From Stachybotrys elegans (Eukaryota > Ascomycota > Sordariomycetes > Hypocreales > Stachybotryaceae), in contig JAGPNK010000032.1 in assembly GCA_020746835.1 (NCBI GenBank), forward strand, positions 151,162-215,161: a DNA stretch of 64,000 nucleotides. Direction: 5' to 3'. The notes under the pieces are model-generated. The model was not told the origin of the DNA. It saw nothing but the letters and a program-made list of their open reading frames with translations, and made no database searches. The position numbers and the translations under genes were made by a program. Positions within the stretch are counted from its first letter, which is position 1; every line of letters begins with the position of its first letter. Shown here piece after piece: positions 45,014 through 56,400 of this stretch.

Positions 45014-48000
45014 GGGTGGAGGAGGCGTGATTGGCAAACGACGTCCTTGAATCCTACACAATAAAATAAATGCCAAGGGTCTGGAGGAAGACTAGGACAG
45101 AGCGTACATCCTCCCCAGGTGATGAGAACCGTGCAGCTGAAGCCGAGGATAGTGAGGAAGCCAAAGTTCCTATTCAACACCGGCTTCTTTGCACTTCGTG
45201 ACAAGTAGCTCCCGCATACAGGCCCAGAAATCACTGGTTCAATTGAATCGAGCCGGATATAATCTTTCTTTTGCATGATATCGGGACTCATGATGGCGAA
45301 TGTAGAAGGGAGCCAAAATAGCTACCACTATAAACGGAGTGATCGGTGGGGCCAAGGCTCACTCTCTAGCTTGGTGTGCCGACAAAAGCAACGAGGCCTA
45401 TAAGGAATTCTTGCTTCGACTTCTATAAGGGAAAGATGGAAAACACCGTGGAGGCGAGCTATGAAGTCCATGAACACCGAACCCTCAGGGGGCGGGGTTA
45501 TATTCACAGCGAACGGTTATCTGCAAAGTAGCGTGACTATGCGTTTCCCCCTGTCTGACGCATAGCTCTTGGTAACAGGGCCCGAGAACCCTCTAGCACA
45601 CACCTCTGTGCAATAATTGTTGAACCATTGCCAGCCCCTGATATCTATACACAGTGTATCCGTATACCTGGGACACAATAGCCCAATATGTTGTTGCCGC
45701 TGTGCCCTGTCACGGCCTGGCCAACTGGGAATAGTGCAATGGGAATGCAATAGAATTAATGCATGGAACTCGATTCTGAGCACCCTACCGAGGCATCAGA
45801 TGCAGTACCTACCTGCCTATCCTAAGTCGGGCATCAAGCGTACGTAGGATAGCGTCGTTGAGGTGCTTAGGGTAGGCTACACAAGAGGGCCGCACAACAT
45901 TTCGAGTTACGCTTGGTGAGCTTCAAGCTCTTGGGTTGGGCCGCTGGTAGCCAAGTCAACGTAGGCATCACGTAGAGATTATTGCACCTCCGCAAGGGCT
46001 TTCCCGCACATGATATGATTTGCCTCAATCTTCCAGATCGTCCCCGTAGACAAAGGCCGCCAGATGCAATGGCAGGCCCCACGCAAGACAGCCACTGTCT
46101 GAAGGGTGGTTGTGGACAGGAGAGGACCCTGTTTGGCCTAGCGCACGCGACCAGGTGGCAGCCGATGCCTCGGGCGTCGATGGGTCTGCAGCGTTCCTCA
46201 GCGCCATGTACGTCTACATCGCTTTTGCTCGCGCTTTCCTGTTCGGGCCATCAAGTTGGTGGGCAGCAGACAAAGACAAAGTCATGGGGGCGCCAGTTGT
46301 CAGCCTACGACCCTTGCCAGCCTGGGTCTCTAAGAGAAAACACTCCCCCGCAGACCTCGGACACAGGTGATAAATGGTTCGCAGCACCTCAAGCATCCAT
46401 GCAATAAAATCTTCGGGAAACAGAGCCCTCCCTCCCCCACCCTATTCCCATATCTTTTTGTGAACCGGATGCCTGCTCCACCAATGAACAGGGATTGCCC
46501 AGTGATGGATTTTCAGCTTGGATATTGGGTCTGGCCTCTTGCATGATAGAATACTACCGTAGCTGCATCGCGGCCTGACTTCCTGACGGCAGATCAGACA
46601 GAAACTTGAGGGCATTGACCTGCGAGCCCGGCACTACGTATGTGAGCTCGACTTGGATGGTCTGTTCTAGCCTAGCGCTACCGGTGCCGCCTTTATCCTC
46701 CACGTACAAGGTAATGTGGACAAACTGCCGCACCGCCTTGCTCAACACGTCAGGAGAGGTGTGCACTTGGATGCCCAAGTCGTACAGACGGTTCTTTCCA
46801 AGAAGCAGATTGATGAGCCTAAGAAATGTGAAGCCCGCCAGCCAACGATGAGACTGATGTCCAACTTTCTCTATTCATTTGAGCCTCAGCATCTGGCTGG
46901 GGATGCCTAAGACAGAGCTGTCCCACAAATTCCCATGCCAACGCGCCGGAGAAAGGGGGGCGATGAGACGGAGCCGCATGGAGGTGGTAAGGCATGGCTG
47001 CACAGAAGACCATCCCCAATGCCTCGGAACGAGGCTGATGAGCACGACGACATGCAGCTGCTGATAGCAGGTAGAAACTAGGAAGAAAGTGGAAAGAAAG
47101 CGAGAGCAGTTGTGAATGGGCAACCTCATAGGGCCAAAAGGCTATTGGGCATTCCACCATAGCACTCGATCGCAGTACAGCGGTCATGATAATGTCACAA
47201 TAACACATCAGCTTGCTTATATGGCCAAAATGTGACGGGTTACTCCCAATGGGAGCACAGCCATGAAAGCCTACTACTCTGCAACACGGACGGGACAGAC
47301 AATCAGATCCCGATAATGAGAATAACATCCGCTGGCTGGTATAAAGCATGGTTGAATGTGGTGACAATCGCATCCTCGTCGGGGCGGTCTTCTCAGCAGT
47401 GTAGCTATGATCATTACTTTCAGCGGCTGCCGGGAGCGACTCACCATGAATAACACAGGAACCCTGCGGCCGCAAGGCTACACGACAGCGCAGGGCATGT
47501 AACCATTATTATAAAAGATGACTTGGCAGGGAATTATGCTTGCACTGACTCGATTTGGCCACGGACATAGACGTATCAGCGGCCCCATTCAATCTATTTA
47601 CGCGTATCACCCCACAACTCAGGTCGACAACGTCCAAGAAACCAGCATGGGGATAACAGCCGCTTCGCCAATAGCTTGATGCACATGTACTTGTCACACG
47701 GCAATTATTCCCAGCCGAATAAATTTCCATCCACACATATACGGGAACGTATAGGTCTGGGTATCTGGTGCCAAAAGGGATGCAGTGGCGACACTCGTGG
47801 TGAAAGAACCCGGTTTATTATTGATGATAACACGACAGAGATCCGTTCCGCTGGATATAGGCTCCCGAAAAAAGATTCGTGCCATGAGTCTGGATCCTGC
47901 TGTGATCGTAGCTACTGTTTTATGTCACAGATTGCCTACTCTAGTTATTGTCTCCGAAAGCGGTTAAAGATTGGCATTTCTACACAGCTGAATCGCTTAC

Positions 48001-48344
48001 GATTTGTACCGCAGTGCAGGAAGCGAGCTGAAAAAGCCCCACACCATCCCTATTATAAAGGAGCATAAGAAATGGTGCTCAGTCAGGAAACGAGGTGAAC
48101 ATCGAACCTCCGCGCATGCAGCACCCAATATTCCCAAGCCACGTCATGCAGCCCCGGGCCTCGGCCTGAATTCAGCATGTATTGTAACACAACTCTGATG
48201 AGAACTGGAGTGGGGTTGATGAGGCTTAAAAAAACACACCTAGGTTCGAGATAAAATATAGCTAAAAACCAGTCATGTCGCTGTGATGTTGTTTCATCAT
48301 TTTCCATTCTGGGATACCTCGACACCACAAGCGACGTACACAAG
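45014..48344. other. Gene-poor 3.3 kb stretch
   Basis: No gene with recognisable features lies here. On the minus strand from about 46870 to 46554 one frame stays open with a protein-like composition (TFLRLINLLLGKNRLYDLG, then FVHITLYVEDKG). It has no clear start and no family I know, and may be a relic exon. The rest has only short chance frames. Composition is ordinary and not RIP-mutated. Confidence 0.45.
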
Positions 48345-50051
48345 ATGAATGAAGGCCACCAGACATATGAAATAACCTCCCGCCCTGGGCAATCAACGGA
48401 GCACAAGCAGCTACACCAACAACAGCTCAAGGTGGTGCCAGATACCACAGTGACTGAGCCAGAGGCTGCTCCGAAATCCAACTTGGGATTGTCGCAGATT
48501 ACGAGGGCATGGCTCGTCTTGTTTGTTCACACAGGCTGCTGCGTTGCTCTCGCACTTTGCCTAGCCTTCGCCTTGGATGGATACCAGGCGGGAGATGAAA
48601 CGAGCTCCCGGATTACAGAGGGCAGGCTGCTATTCCAAGTCAGCGACATCACCACGCTGATCTCCGTTGCGCTGGTGGTGATCAAGACGGTCATTGGCAC
48701 GTGGTCCGCTATCGTCCTCTGGGGCTGTGCCCGCTACATGCTGTCTCAGGCCTCTGACAGTCAGGCTGTGAAGACCGTATCGTCGATGCTTCGGTGGAAG
48801 TTGCCGCCGGGGGTACGAACCAAGCGACATTTTGACAACTTCAAGATATCAGTTCTTACGTTTGTTATTCTACTCCAGGCCTTCACAGGCCCCCTCCTGA
48901 CCGGTTCCGTGAACTGGAATCCAGGCTTCCGTCTTTCCGATAACGCAATTACTGTGACAACTTCTGGCCCCCCAGGCAGTCTCAGCTCCTGGTATTGGTA
49001 CAACGCCCAGGGGGCCTTCGACAAGAGACCACATCTCAGGTCCGGTGTCGGGTTGGCTAACCTTGCTTGGGCGGACCCTTCCACGATAGATTCAGACGGC
49101 AGGTCAGTGACTGGAAATGGATGCCGCCACATCATGAACGACGACGGTTTGCTCACAAACTCGGAGGTTGTGGATTTCGTCATGCCATGCATTGATATTC
49201 ACACAATACACTGGTATCGTTCCGAGGACGAGCTTGGAGGTGAAGAATGGGCGGACCTTGACGGCGGGGACTTGACATTAGTAGACGATGACCCCTTCTT
49301 CTACTACTTTTCTGGGGTGAGCTTCGTATACAACGGATCAGACATACGTACACAACCTAGCAACCTAGAGGAGCCACCGCAGCCGTACAGGTTTGCTGGC
49401 AACAAGACCGTTGTAGTGTTGCTTGATCGACATGAAGCTACGGACCCACCCTGTACAGAGCTGACCAACACGATATTTGGCAACATGGACGAGCTGCCGT
49501 ATCATAAGGTGCGGGCTAGGATGACTGGCACTAGCGAGAACTGCTTCCTGATCGGTCGCATCAGCTTCACTGCGGGGGTGACAACGAGCAGACGCGCCAG
49601 GTACATCAGCGGACGCGTGGTGGAGGACCAAACGCCGATCGAAGAGGTGGAATTCGCTCCAGATCCTTGGGTTCGCGAGGCCATCTGGTTGCTGCCTGAC
49701 ATGATGACAATGGTTGCCATTACGAATGCATCCCAGCTTCCCTCATACGACAACGTTGAAAACCATGTCAACGGCCTGCTTCGCCAGAGCTATCTCGGCG
49801 CATGGGGCGTGCTCAGCCGCAACTTCAACGAGAGCCTGAGTACTTACAGCGCGTTCCCTGCGGAATCGAGGATTGTGGCAGACGTTAGCCTCGCCCGAGT
49901 CTTCTCTTGGCTCGCGTTGTGCCTGCTGATGACTGCATCTGGCGCTTGGGTGCTAGGGACCGTGCTTCACGAGGAACACTTGACTCGGCCAGAGGGATCA
50001 GAAGACGGCCCCATGATGCCTGAAATAGTAGAGACAGTCTTGGGCGGGTAG
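48345..50051 (+). CDS. Orphan multi-pass membrane protein
   Basis: A single-exon frame of 568 aa. After a polar, Gln-rich N-terminus of about 50 residues there are three membrane segments: WLVLFVHTGCCVALALCLAF (~56-75), a second around LISVALVVIKTVIGTW, and a third around ISVLTFVILLQAFTGPL. A loop of about 300 residues follows with several N-glycosylation sites (NGS, NKT, NAS, NES) and scattered cysteines. A last segment, WLALCLLMTASGAWVLG, precedes a short acidic tail. The layout is common in fungal proteins of unknown function. I cannot name the family. The large loop is most likely extracellular. No transport or catalytic motif was seen. The gene appears intact. Confidence 0.78.
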   Translation: MNEGHQTYEITSRPGQSTEHKQLHQQQLKVVPDTTVTEPEAAPKSNLGLSQITRAWLVLFVHTGCCVALALCLAFALDGYQAGDETSSRITEGRLLFQVSDITTLISVALVVIKTVIGTWSAIVLWGCARYMLSQASDSQAVKTVSSMLRWKLPPGVRTKRHFDNFKISVLTFVILLQAFTGPLLTGSVNWNPGFRLSDNAITVTTSGPPGSLSSWYWYNAQGAFDKRPHLRSGVGLANLAWADPSTIDSDGRSVTGNGCRHIMNDDGLLTNSEVVDFVMPCIDIHTIHWYRSEDELGGEEWADLDGGDLTLVDDDPFFYYFSGVSFVYNGSDIRTQPSNLEEPPQPYRFAGNKTVVVLLDRHEATDPPCTELTNTIFGNMDELPYHKVRARMTGTSENCFLIGRISFTAGVTTSRRARYISGRVVEDQTPIEEVEFAPDPWVREAIWLLPDMMTMVAITNASQLPSYDNVENHVNGLLRQSYLGAWGVLSRNFNESLSTYSAFPAESRIVADVSLARVFSWLALCLLMTASGAWVLGTVLHEEHLTRPEGSEDGPMMPEIVETVLGG

Positions 50052-51522
50052 TGGTCAGTAGGCTAGAGCATTTAAAGCACGACAAGCCAGAGGGCTAGAA
50101 CGGCTACATTCGAAGATAATAGGGCAAAGCTCCAAATAATGGAAAGATAGAACAAACCAAACTGGTATTATAATGTATCTTTACCAACTTTATATCTCGT
50201 AGGGAGGCTGTACCTCCACTACCGGCAATACAAGCCACCGTCGGTGCCCGTTAGCGGATCGCCGACTTTTGCCCATTACGGGACAGGTCACCGGTTTCAT
50301 CCTGCGGAAGAAGATCAAGGCACTCGGGGAATCAGCACCAGTGGCAAGAAGCAGACTTATACAGCGATCTTGGATTGCCGAAGGAGGTGCATCTGCATGA
50401 GGCCGGTGATAAGGGCTCTGGGTGAGCTGCTAGGGGGCGTAGGAGGGCTGGCCCCCGCCGTTACTTCCGAGATACAGATTATCGGAAGAAAGCAAACGCG
50501 CTGGCATTCATGGTCGGTAAGTGAACTCATACCAAAATCTACTCTCCACTGTCAAAGTATTTGCAATACAACTTAACCCTGGAGGTGGCGGGTGATGGAT
50601 GTTGTCTCCGACAGAGAATGGCGGCAACAGTTCCAGAGTGGATCGAATGGCCTGCTCACTGACATCGCCTTGTGTTTCAGAGGGGTGCTTGGCTTGATAT
50701 TGCGCGATTTGTTTAGATTGGAAAGCCAAGTTCAAACACAATAGGTCGAATGAGGGGGGTGCTGTGCAAGTCTGCGTGTGGGAAAAGTAGAAAGGAGATT
50801 CTTGCTGGGACATTAACAGCTCTATGTTTACGAAACGCTAAAAGGAGGTAATTGCGCGTCATCTAGTGACTGAAGTAATGTAGGTTGTGGTCCCGTGGAG
50901 ACTGGCGTCAGCCGATACGCAAGAGCGTGTGTAACAACAAGAGGGAGGCTTAACATAATCTGACAGAAGAATTAGGCAGATGTAACCCAATTCGTGGTCA
51001 CGGTTACGTATCATTGCGGGGATGTGACTAATGTGCAAATATTGGAACTTTTGTTCACAGTACCAACCAGTGCAACGGGAGGCAGGATATTTGGTTTACT
51101 CTGCCCTTTGTTCAATGCACGGTTCACTTTCTGTATCGCCCTCATGTTCGCCACCTACAGGCCAGCTGCCTAGGTAATTCGACGTTGCATTCCGGGGTCA
51201 GCATACACAAACTCTATGTTTCTGTCATGAGTCCAACAATGACCCTATGGGAAGGTTTCCCTCGGTTGGTACTCTCATTCAATTAAGTGAATGTAGAAGG
51301 ATGGAACTTCTGTAACTGGTAAGTAACTGGAGGGCAGATGCTACTTGATCGTTCATTGCATAATTGACAAGTATACTTGGTCTTGATACCAATCCAACTT
51401 TATGTGATCAAGGAAATAAACAAATTCTTTACATTCACAACTGATCTACTATGATACAAAGGTCTAAGTAGCTATGATTCGATGGTAGGCGAGTTCCGTT
51501 CTTGACGAGCTCCCTAATGTCT
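50052..51522. other. Intergenic, possible short relic
   Basis: A 110-codon frame at 50244-50576 contains SGKKQTYTAILDC and a glycine-rich segment and has the look of real coding sequence. I recognise no family and it has no convincing ATG context. The remainder is AT-leaning DNA without features. Confidence 0.35.
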
Positions 51523-52132
51523 TCACTTTTCGTCATAACTAACCGTATAGGAATTGATGATGCTGATGTTTCTTGAGGCTGGGGTTTCTCCTCCAGTAGG
51601 TGGATAATGCCGACTGCCCTTAGATGTTGAATTGGCATTGTATAAACGCCACAAACTGGTTTCGAAGCCAATCATCAATGTTGGGCCCACGGAACTATCA
51701 CTCTGATCTGTGGTCCTCTGGCTCGTACCTACAAGCCGGCTTCGCAGGGAGGTAAATGCTTCGCGGAGCTCGAGGTATACGGGATTGAGGCTGGGAACAC
51801 AGAAACGAATGACACCGATGGGTAGTTCGATGGTTTGCAGGAGGATGGTGAGCCATATATAGTCGGTGACGTCTTCCTGTGTGATCCCAGTGAGATGGAA
51901 GATGCAAGCGATCTTGAGGAATGAGATGATTGTCGCGCTTCGTGGTGATACATGTTGGTGTCGAAGAGACTAGGAATGTGGGAATGGGCGAAGCCCTAGG
52001 CAAAGCATGCCCAACAGGATCATCTTGCTCTCTCGCGCAATGCTCAAATGCCAATCATAGGCATGGGAATGACAACGATGGCGAGATCGAAAAGACATGA
52101 ATGACACCTAAAGAGGCACAATACAATTGAAC
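51523..52132 (-). pseudogene. Relic of a fungal rhodopsin-like (SAT4-type) membrane protein
   Basis: On the minus strand, from about 52110, the text reads LFDLAIVVIPMPMI, a membrane segment typical of the SAT4/rhodopsin-like fungal family. After a frame change come KIACIFHLTGITQEDV, the segment IWLTILLQTIELPIGVIRF and CVPSLNPVYLELREAF, matching the last two helices of such proteins. A polar C-terminal tail ends at TGA (51523-51525). The first helices are missing: upstream lies the dispersed 112 bp repeat instead. At least one frameshift separates the two blocks. I call it dead. Confidence 0.6.
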
Positions 52133-52244
52133 TTTCTAACCAAGTATCATCTATTGATCTGATATCGTCTTTATCATCAGAGGGGGCCTCCTCGAAGTCG
52201 CTGGTCTCTATCCCACTGGGGCACACGGACAGGAAATCCCACAT
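52133..52244 (-). repeat. 112 bp dispersed repeat, copy B
   Basis: This is the inverted partner of 5796-5907, ungapped and about 90 percent identical. It is open in the same frame in both copies (SDFEEAPSDDKD shared), with several amino-acid changes. Its end coincides with the 5' edge of the recognisable membrane-protein relic, suggesting a recombination joint. Confidence 0.75.
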
Positions 52245-52853
52245 GGAGGCACAATACGGGGTGTGATCGAATCATTCGCCTGGCACGGTAGGCTCCCATG
52301 ATTTCCGAACGGGTATGCAACTGGAGATTTGGGAGAAGAATCCAGCGATTAAAAACATGGCAAGCGTGATGACCAAGACATCTGCAGTCCTTCGGAGAGG
52401 ACGAGTGGGGCGGACCTAGAGGTGCTGAATTCTATGACCCCAAGCCCTCAGCCCGAGAGGACTGTATTAGTGACTATGTCATCCTTTTTCTATCCTAAAT
52501 AATACTCTGACATATTGTTGACTTCCGGACAGAAGGAGGAGTGTAATCGGTGCACTGTCGATAGATAGTCTAAACGGTGTGACATACCACGCTGTCGCTT
52601 CAAGCCAATTTCGATCGACTGAGAATGTATCACATATTTACAGAGAGAATAAATACGAATGAATATGGCACAAATAATGTAGTATATCGGTCGGCTTACG
52701 ACAAATTCATTGCTATAACCTCCTTACACATGAGGTTCTCTTCAAATATGTAATAGAATTCTTCCGAATATCACACCTTATTTCCTATTTATATAAATTC
52801 TCTGAGTCCAGATGATGCCTTCGAAACCCAACCCATACTAGCACTGAGTCCAT
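52245..52853. other. Intergenic, no gene seen
   Basis: This is AT-rich 3' flank of the secreted protein gene (-) plus unassigned DNA. No open frame or repeat is supported. Confidence 0.5.
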
Positions 52854-53471
52854 CTACTCCTTCTCGTAATCCGACTCATCATCGGTGAACTCAAAGCCTT
52901 CGCCATTAAAATCCGCTTCGTCGTCCATTGGAACGCCTCCCTCTTGTAGATCCACAGAGGTTGCACTGTCCAAGTCAAGCTGCGAAGTCCCTTGAGAGGT
53001 CGAGTTATCAATCGGGAAGCTCCTACGGTTGCCGCAAACTTGCTGATTGTCGCATAACTTGCATGCGTAGTTCTTGCAGTTCTCGTGGTTGCTTACGAGA
53101 CAGCTGTCCCAGGAGCCACAGAAACCCCCACACCTGGAATCGAGCTGGATACAGCACTCACTCCTTCTCTTCCTGTTCTTTTCCTTCATGGTATACCATT
53201 TCCCGGTGCTCTTCTTCTGGACCCGAGCCTCGGATCCATTGCCCCAGACTTCAACCTTGAATTCTCCGCAATCCGAGACGCATTTACTCTCATCGCTAGA
53301 GAAATACCAGGAGCAACCTGGGCAGCGTTTGTAGTATCGATGGTCATCCCAGAGCTCAATGCTCAGCTTGTCATCCGTAAAAGGATGGGTGTAAAGATAG
53401 GTATGGATTCGAACGCAACCGAGGACCCCGCCGACGTAGGGCAGTAAAGACATAAGAGTGCTGATTTTCAT
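52854..53471 (-). CDS. Cysteine-rich secreted protein with acidic tail
   Basis: A single-exon frame of 205 aa starting at the ATG in TTCAACATGAAAATC. A signal peptide (MKISTLMSLLPYVGGVLG) precedes a domain with 14 cysteines, including RCPGC, KCVSDC, ECC, RCGGFC and CKLC. The domain is basic in the middle (KEKNRKRR). The last ~55 residues contain no cysteine and are strongly acidic (DDEADFNGE, DDESDYEKE). I do not recognise the family. The disulfide-rich core suggests an extracellular effector, an antimicrobial protein or a wall protein. The acidic tail is unusual. A TATA element lies 143 bp upstream. The frame is intact. Confidence 0.75.
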   Translation of the reverse strand: MKISTLMSLLPYVGGVLGCVRIHTYLYTHPFTDDKLSIELWDDHRYYKRCPGCSWYFSSDESKCVSDCGEFKVEVWGNGSEARVQKKSTGKWYTMKEKNRKRRSECCIQLDSRCGGFCGSWDSCLVSNHENCKNYACKLCDNQQVCGNRRSFPIDNSTSQGTSQLDLDSATSVDLQEGGVPMDDEADFNGEGFEFTDDESDYEKE

Positions 53472-55180
53472 GTTGAAAGAGGGCAATCAGAAGTTTTATG
53501 GCTGATTAAGCAAAAGATAATGCAGAGTAGCTTTTACTTGTTGCGAAGCAGAAACAAGCTAGGACGAATGATGCTTGGACTGCAAGATTCATTCTTCTGT
53601 AGAATTATGCTCATATTTATAGCCGTTCTGGCCAGACTGATTCTGATGTTCTACCCACATGATACAATAGCTGGCCGCTTGTTGCTTTGAGATAAGCTAC
53701 AGACAGCATTACCTGATGACGCCCCATGATCCTGTTTGATAAGCCTAGCCCGTTCTATATATAGTATAGCGTTAACATAATATTGATTTAATAACCAATG
53801 AGTTGGTCACAAGGGACATTGTCTGGTTCTAGAGAATTTTTCTGCTTCTAGGACGTAGATATGAACGTGCCTGGTTCTTCTGCATGATCCTGTTGTGTCT
53901 GGGTGTCTTTGGAACTTCTGTAATCTGTTTCGGAGCATGGGTAGATTCCAGTCACTGGTCAAAAAAGTCAGCACTAACTCGTTGATGGCACATGTGCGCA
54001 CATCATTCACCTAGGTTCCAACCGACTGCAAGTACCAAAGAAATTGGGGCGGCGTGGCAGGTCCTTGCTTGCCCTGGAATCCTCCCGCAGGTAAGCAATA
54101 TGCAGAGACGGTTTGAGTTTTGGGATGTTTGGTCTGATACAATACGATAATGATAATGGAAAGTCAGTGTCAGACATTACCAAGGTACTTTTGTTCAATA
54201 CAATGCTTTGCTAGTACAAATATTGTCGGCCCAAGAATGAGCTGGTGGCCATCAAGACAGGGCATCAGGGGACAGTATTTTACGTGATGACCGTTGACCT
54301 AACTTTGAGTATTTCTGAAAAGGGCTTCTAATTTGCGACGAACTTTTGGGATCCTGCCATAAGCTAAGACTGGTGGAACGCTGGCGGGCCGGCAGTCTCC
54401 ATATGCCGCCAACTGAACGGGAACTCAGCAATGCAGCCATTGCTTGACGTCTTTTTAACCAGCGCACTTTCATTGGGTCACTCGGCCCAGGATGTAGCCA
54501 GCTCGCGTGCGTGTGGTTTCGGACTTCCTCATCTCAGCAGGCAGAACATGAGTATGGGAAGCAGCGGGATTATGGGTCATTCCAGTCAAAGAGCCATGCA
54601 CCAGCATGCTCAAAAGCTAATCGCAGTCGCAAAAGAAGCATAGAATGCAACTTGGGGGCTAATTATTAAATCCGCAACAGTGTCCCTTTGTACTACATGC
54701 AGCATTTTGTATTTATTTTTTTCCTGACCGGGTATTCAAGTGAAAGGCCTTCTATACCCTGTTGACCCGTGTTTACCACTAAGCTGGTTGCATCCGTTAG
54801 TCAAATTCTGTCAAACTAGATGAATATTAGATAAAGGATACAATGAGGCGCTGGGTCTGAAAAGGACCGCAGGCAAACAGAAACCGTGAAATACGAGGTA
54901 TTATAGAATGTAGATAGAAACAACCAGCCGTTAAAATGTATAGCCACTATGCAGGCTTACAAATTCAAGAGATTGTAAATGGATGCATAGTTCAGTTAAG
55001 CATAATGTTCCATATAAAAGTTAGCACCTTCTTTACAATGTATTTCTATCCATGTCACTACTGCTTCTTCCCCCAGACTGTTCCTCTTCTCATCGTCCTA
55101 TTATGTGTTCTCCTTCCAACCAAAGCCTAAGTCAGTCTAGAATCGTATGTTTGGGAGCCTTTAGGTTCCCCATACCTTCT
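53472..55180. other. Intergenic, no gene seen
   Basis: 1.7 kb between two minus-strand secreted-protein genes. It contains the promoter of the first and the 3' flank of the second. Open frames here are short and lack features. Confidence 0.5.
53614..53621 (-). promoter_or_regulatory. Likely TATA box of the acidic-tail secreted protein
   Basis: It reads TATAAATA on the minus strand, 143 bp upstream of the ATG at 53471. This is a good consensus match at a plausible distance. Confidence 0.4.
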
Positions 55181-55754
55181 TCAAGGGCTGCTGACAGCCT
55201 CAAAGCTAGTGTAGCACGCAAAGATCTTCTTTACATTGTAGTTGCTAAGGGTTCCACCATTGCAACCCAGCTCAGTGCTCCCATCACGAACACAGTAGCT
55301 GTTAGTAATAACACCAGACTCGTCCCGCGCCTCATTGACATATTCAAACCAGTAGCGCTCAGGGTTATCCTGCTCCTTGCGGAGGGTAATCCAGCCGGGC
55401 TCATCCCAGGTGATAACATCGTCGTTCTTGAATTCAAACTCAGTGATATCCCATGCATCAATAGATTCAGCATCAAAGAGGCAGCCCTCGCAGCGAGCGC
55501 CACCACCAGAAGCATCACCAACCCAGCTAACACCATGAGTGTTCAGGACCTGATCGCAGTTCATGAAATCCTAAAGAAATGGTTAGTACTCGGATGATGG
55601 GCAGCGTCCTGAAACATACCAGGTTGTTTAAATAAGCCTCATAACCACCCGGGGCGTCAGGAACCGTTGAAATTGTGTTGGCGTGGTAGATGTGGAAGTC
55701 AGCAGCGGCATAACGGGTGAAGGCGACCGCAAGGAGAGACTTAGGAGCGTACAT
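55181..55754 (-). CDS. Small secreted protein with six cysteines
   Basis: Two exons (55754-55620 and 55570-55181; intron 55571-55619, GTATGT...TTAG) give 174 aa. The N-terminus MYAPKSLLAVAFTRYAAA acts as a signal peptide, although an Arg interrupts the hydrophobic core. The mature part begins DFHIYHANTIS and has six cysteines: NCD, CEGC, SYC, LGC and ACY. It is rich in Asp, Glu, Trp and Tyr. I know no function for it. It resembles small secreted proteins of unknown role found in many plant- and insect-associated ascomycetes. The gene is intact and is the last intact gene before the RIP-mutated telomeric block. Confidence 0.75.
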
Positions 55755-55855
55755 GTTGATAACTTTCGAGATTGAGAGAGATAGACGATTGGGGTGAAGG
55801 TGAGTTGTAAGTTGGTGGTGAGACCTAATTCCAAGAGTGCGAAGAGTCAGGCTCC

Positions 55856-55861
55856 TTTATA
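55856..55861 (-). promoter_or_regulatory. Likely TATA box of the six-cysteine secreted protein
   Basis: It reads TATAAA on the minus strand, 102 bp upstream of the ATG at 55754. Confidence 0.4.
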
Positions 55862-56137
55862 CTTTCCTGTAGATACACTCTCCTTCGAAGGGTCATTGAA
55901 TTTTCTCATGAACTGTCATGTAAGATGACGTCGCGAATGTCTCTGTCCATATTGCCTTGCCCATATTGTCACCAGCCGTCTTCTACGTGGGTCTATGTTC
56001 ATAGGCAAGTGAGAGAACTTTTACTAGGCTGCATCCTCCCCATGATCTTACTTAGAATATAACGTTGACTGTTCTCTCACCCTTGCATATGTTATGCCTT
56101 CCACGTTGTCTCAGGTCTTTGTCGAAGACGTCCACCT

Positions 56138-56173
56138 CTCGATCTTCTCGATCTTCTCGATCTTCTCGACCAT
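56138..56173 (+). repeat. 9 bp tandem repeat (CTCGATCTT x3-4)
   Basis: Three perfect CTCGATCTT units are followed by a diverged CTCGACCAT unit. Confidence 0.75.
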
Positions 56174-56400
56174 CTGAAGCACTTCGGCTTGGCGCGGCAT
56201 CGGATTGCCGAGATGCAAGTAGCTAATTGTGGGTTGGGCAAGGGATTCAGGGGGATCCCGACCTATAATGTCAGAGAATCTAAGCTCAGACTTCATGTAT
56301 CTTTCCCTAGCCATAATGAGGTTGTGCTTTTTAAGTGAAAAAGCATATATAGTATACAAGAGAAAGGTACCCATACAGTAGCACAGCGCAGGGATAGTAA

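Larger units (their letters stand above)
55755..56400. other. Intergenic boundary zone
   Basis: This holds the promoter of the six-cysteine protein and the transition to RIP-mutated DNA. An 87-codon minus frame (56111-56374) includes the product of a 9 bp tandem repeat (EKIEKIEKIE) and is probably not a gene. Confidence 0.5.

Noticed and set aside
44294..45076. 260-codon minus-strand frame over the carboxypeptidase
   Set aside because: It is the reverse-strand shadow of the M14 gene, whose catalytic residues are all in place on the plus strand.
52928..53447. Overlapping plus-strand frames opposite the acidic-tail secreted protein
   Set aside because: They lack a signal peptide or domain. 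The minus-strand frame has a signal peptide, regular cysteines and a TATA box.
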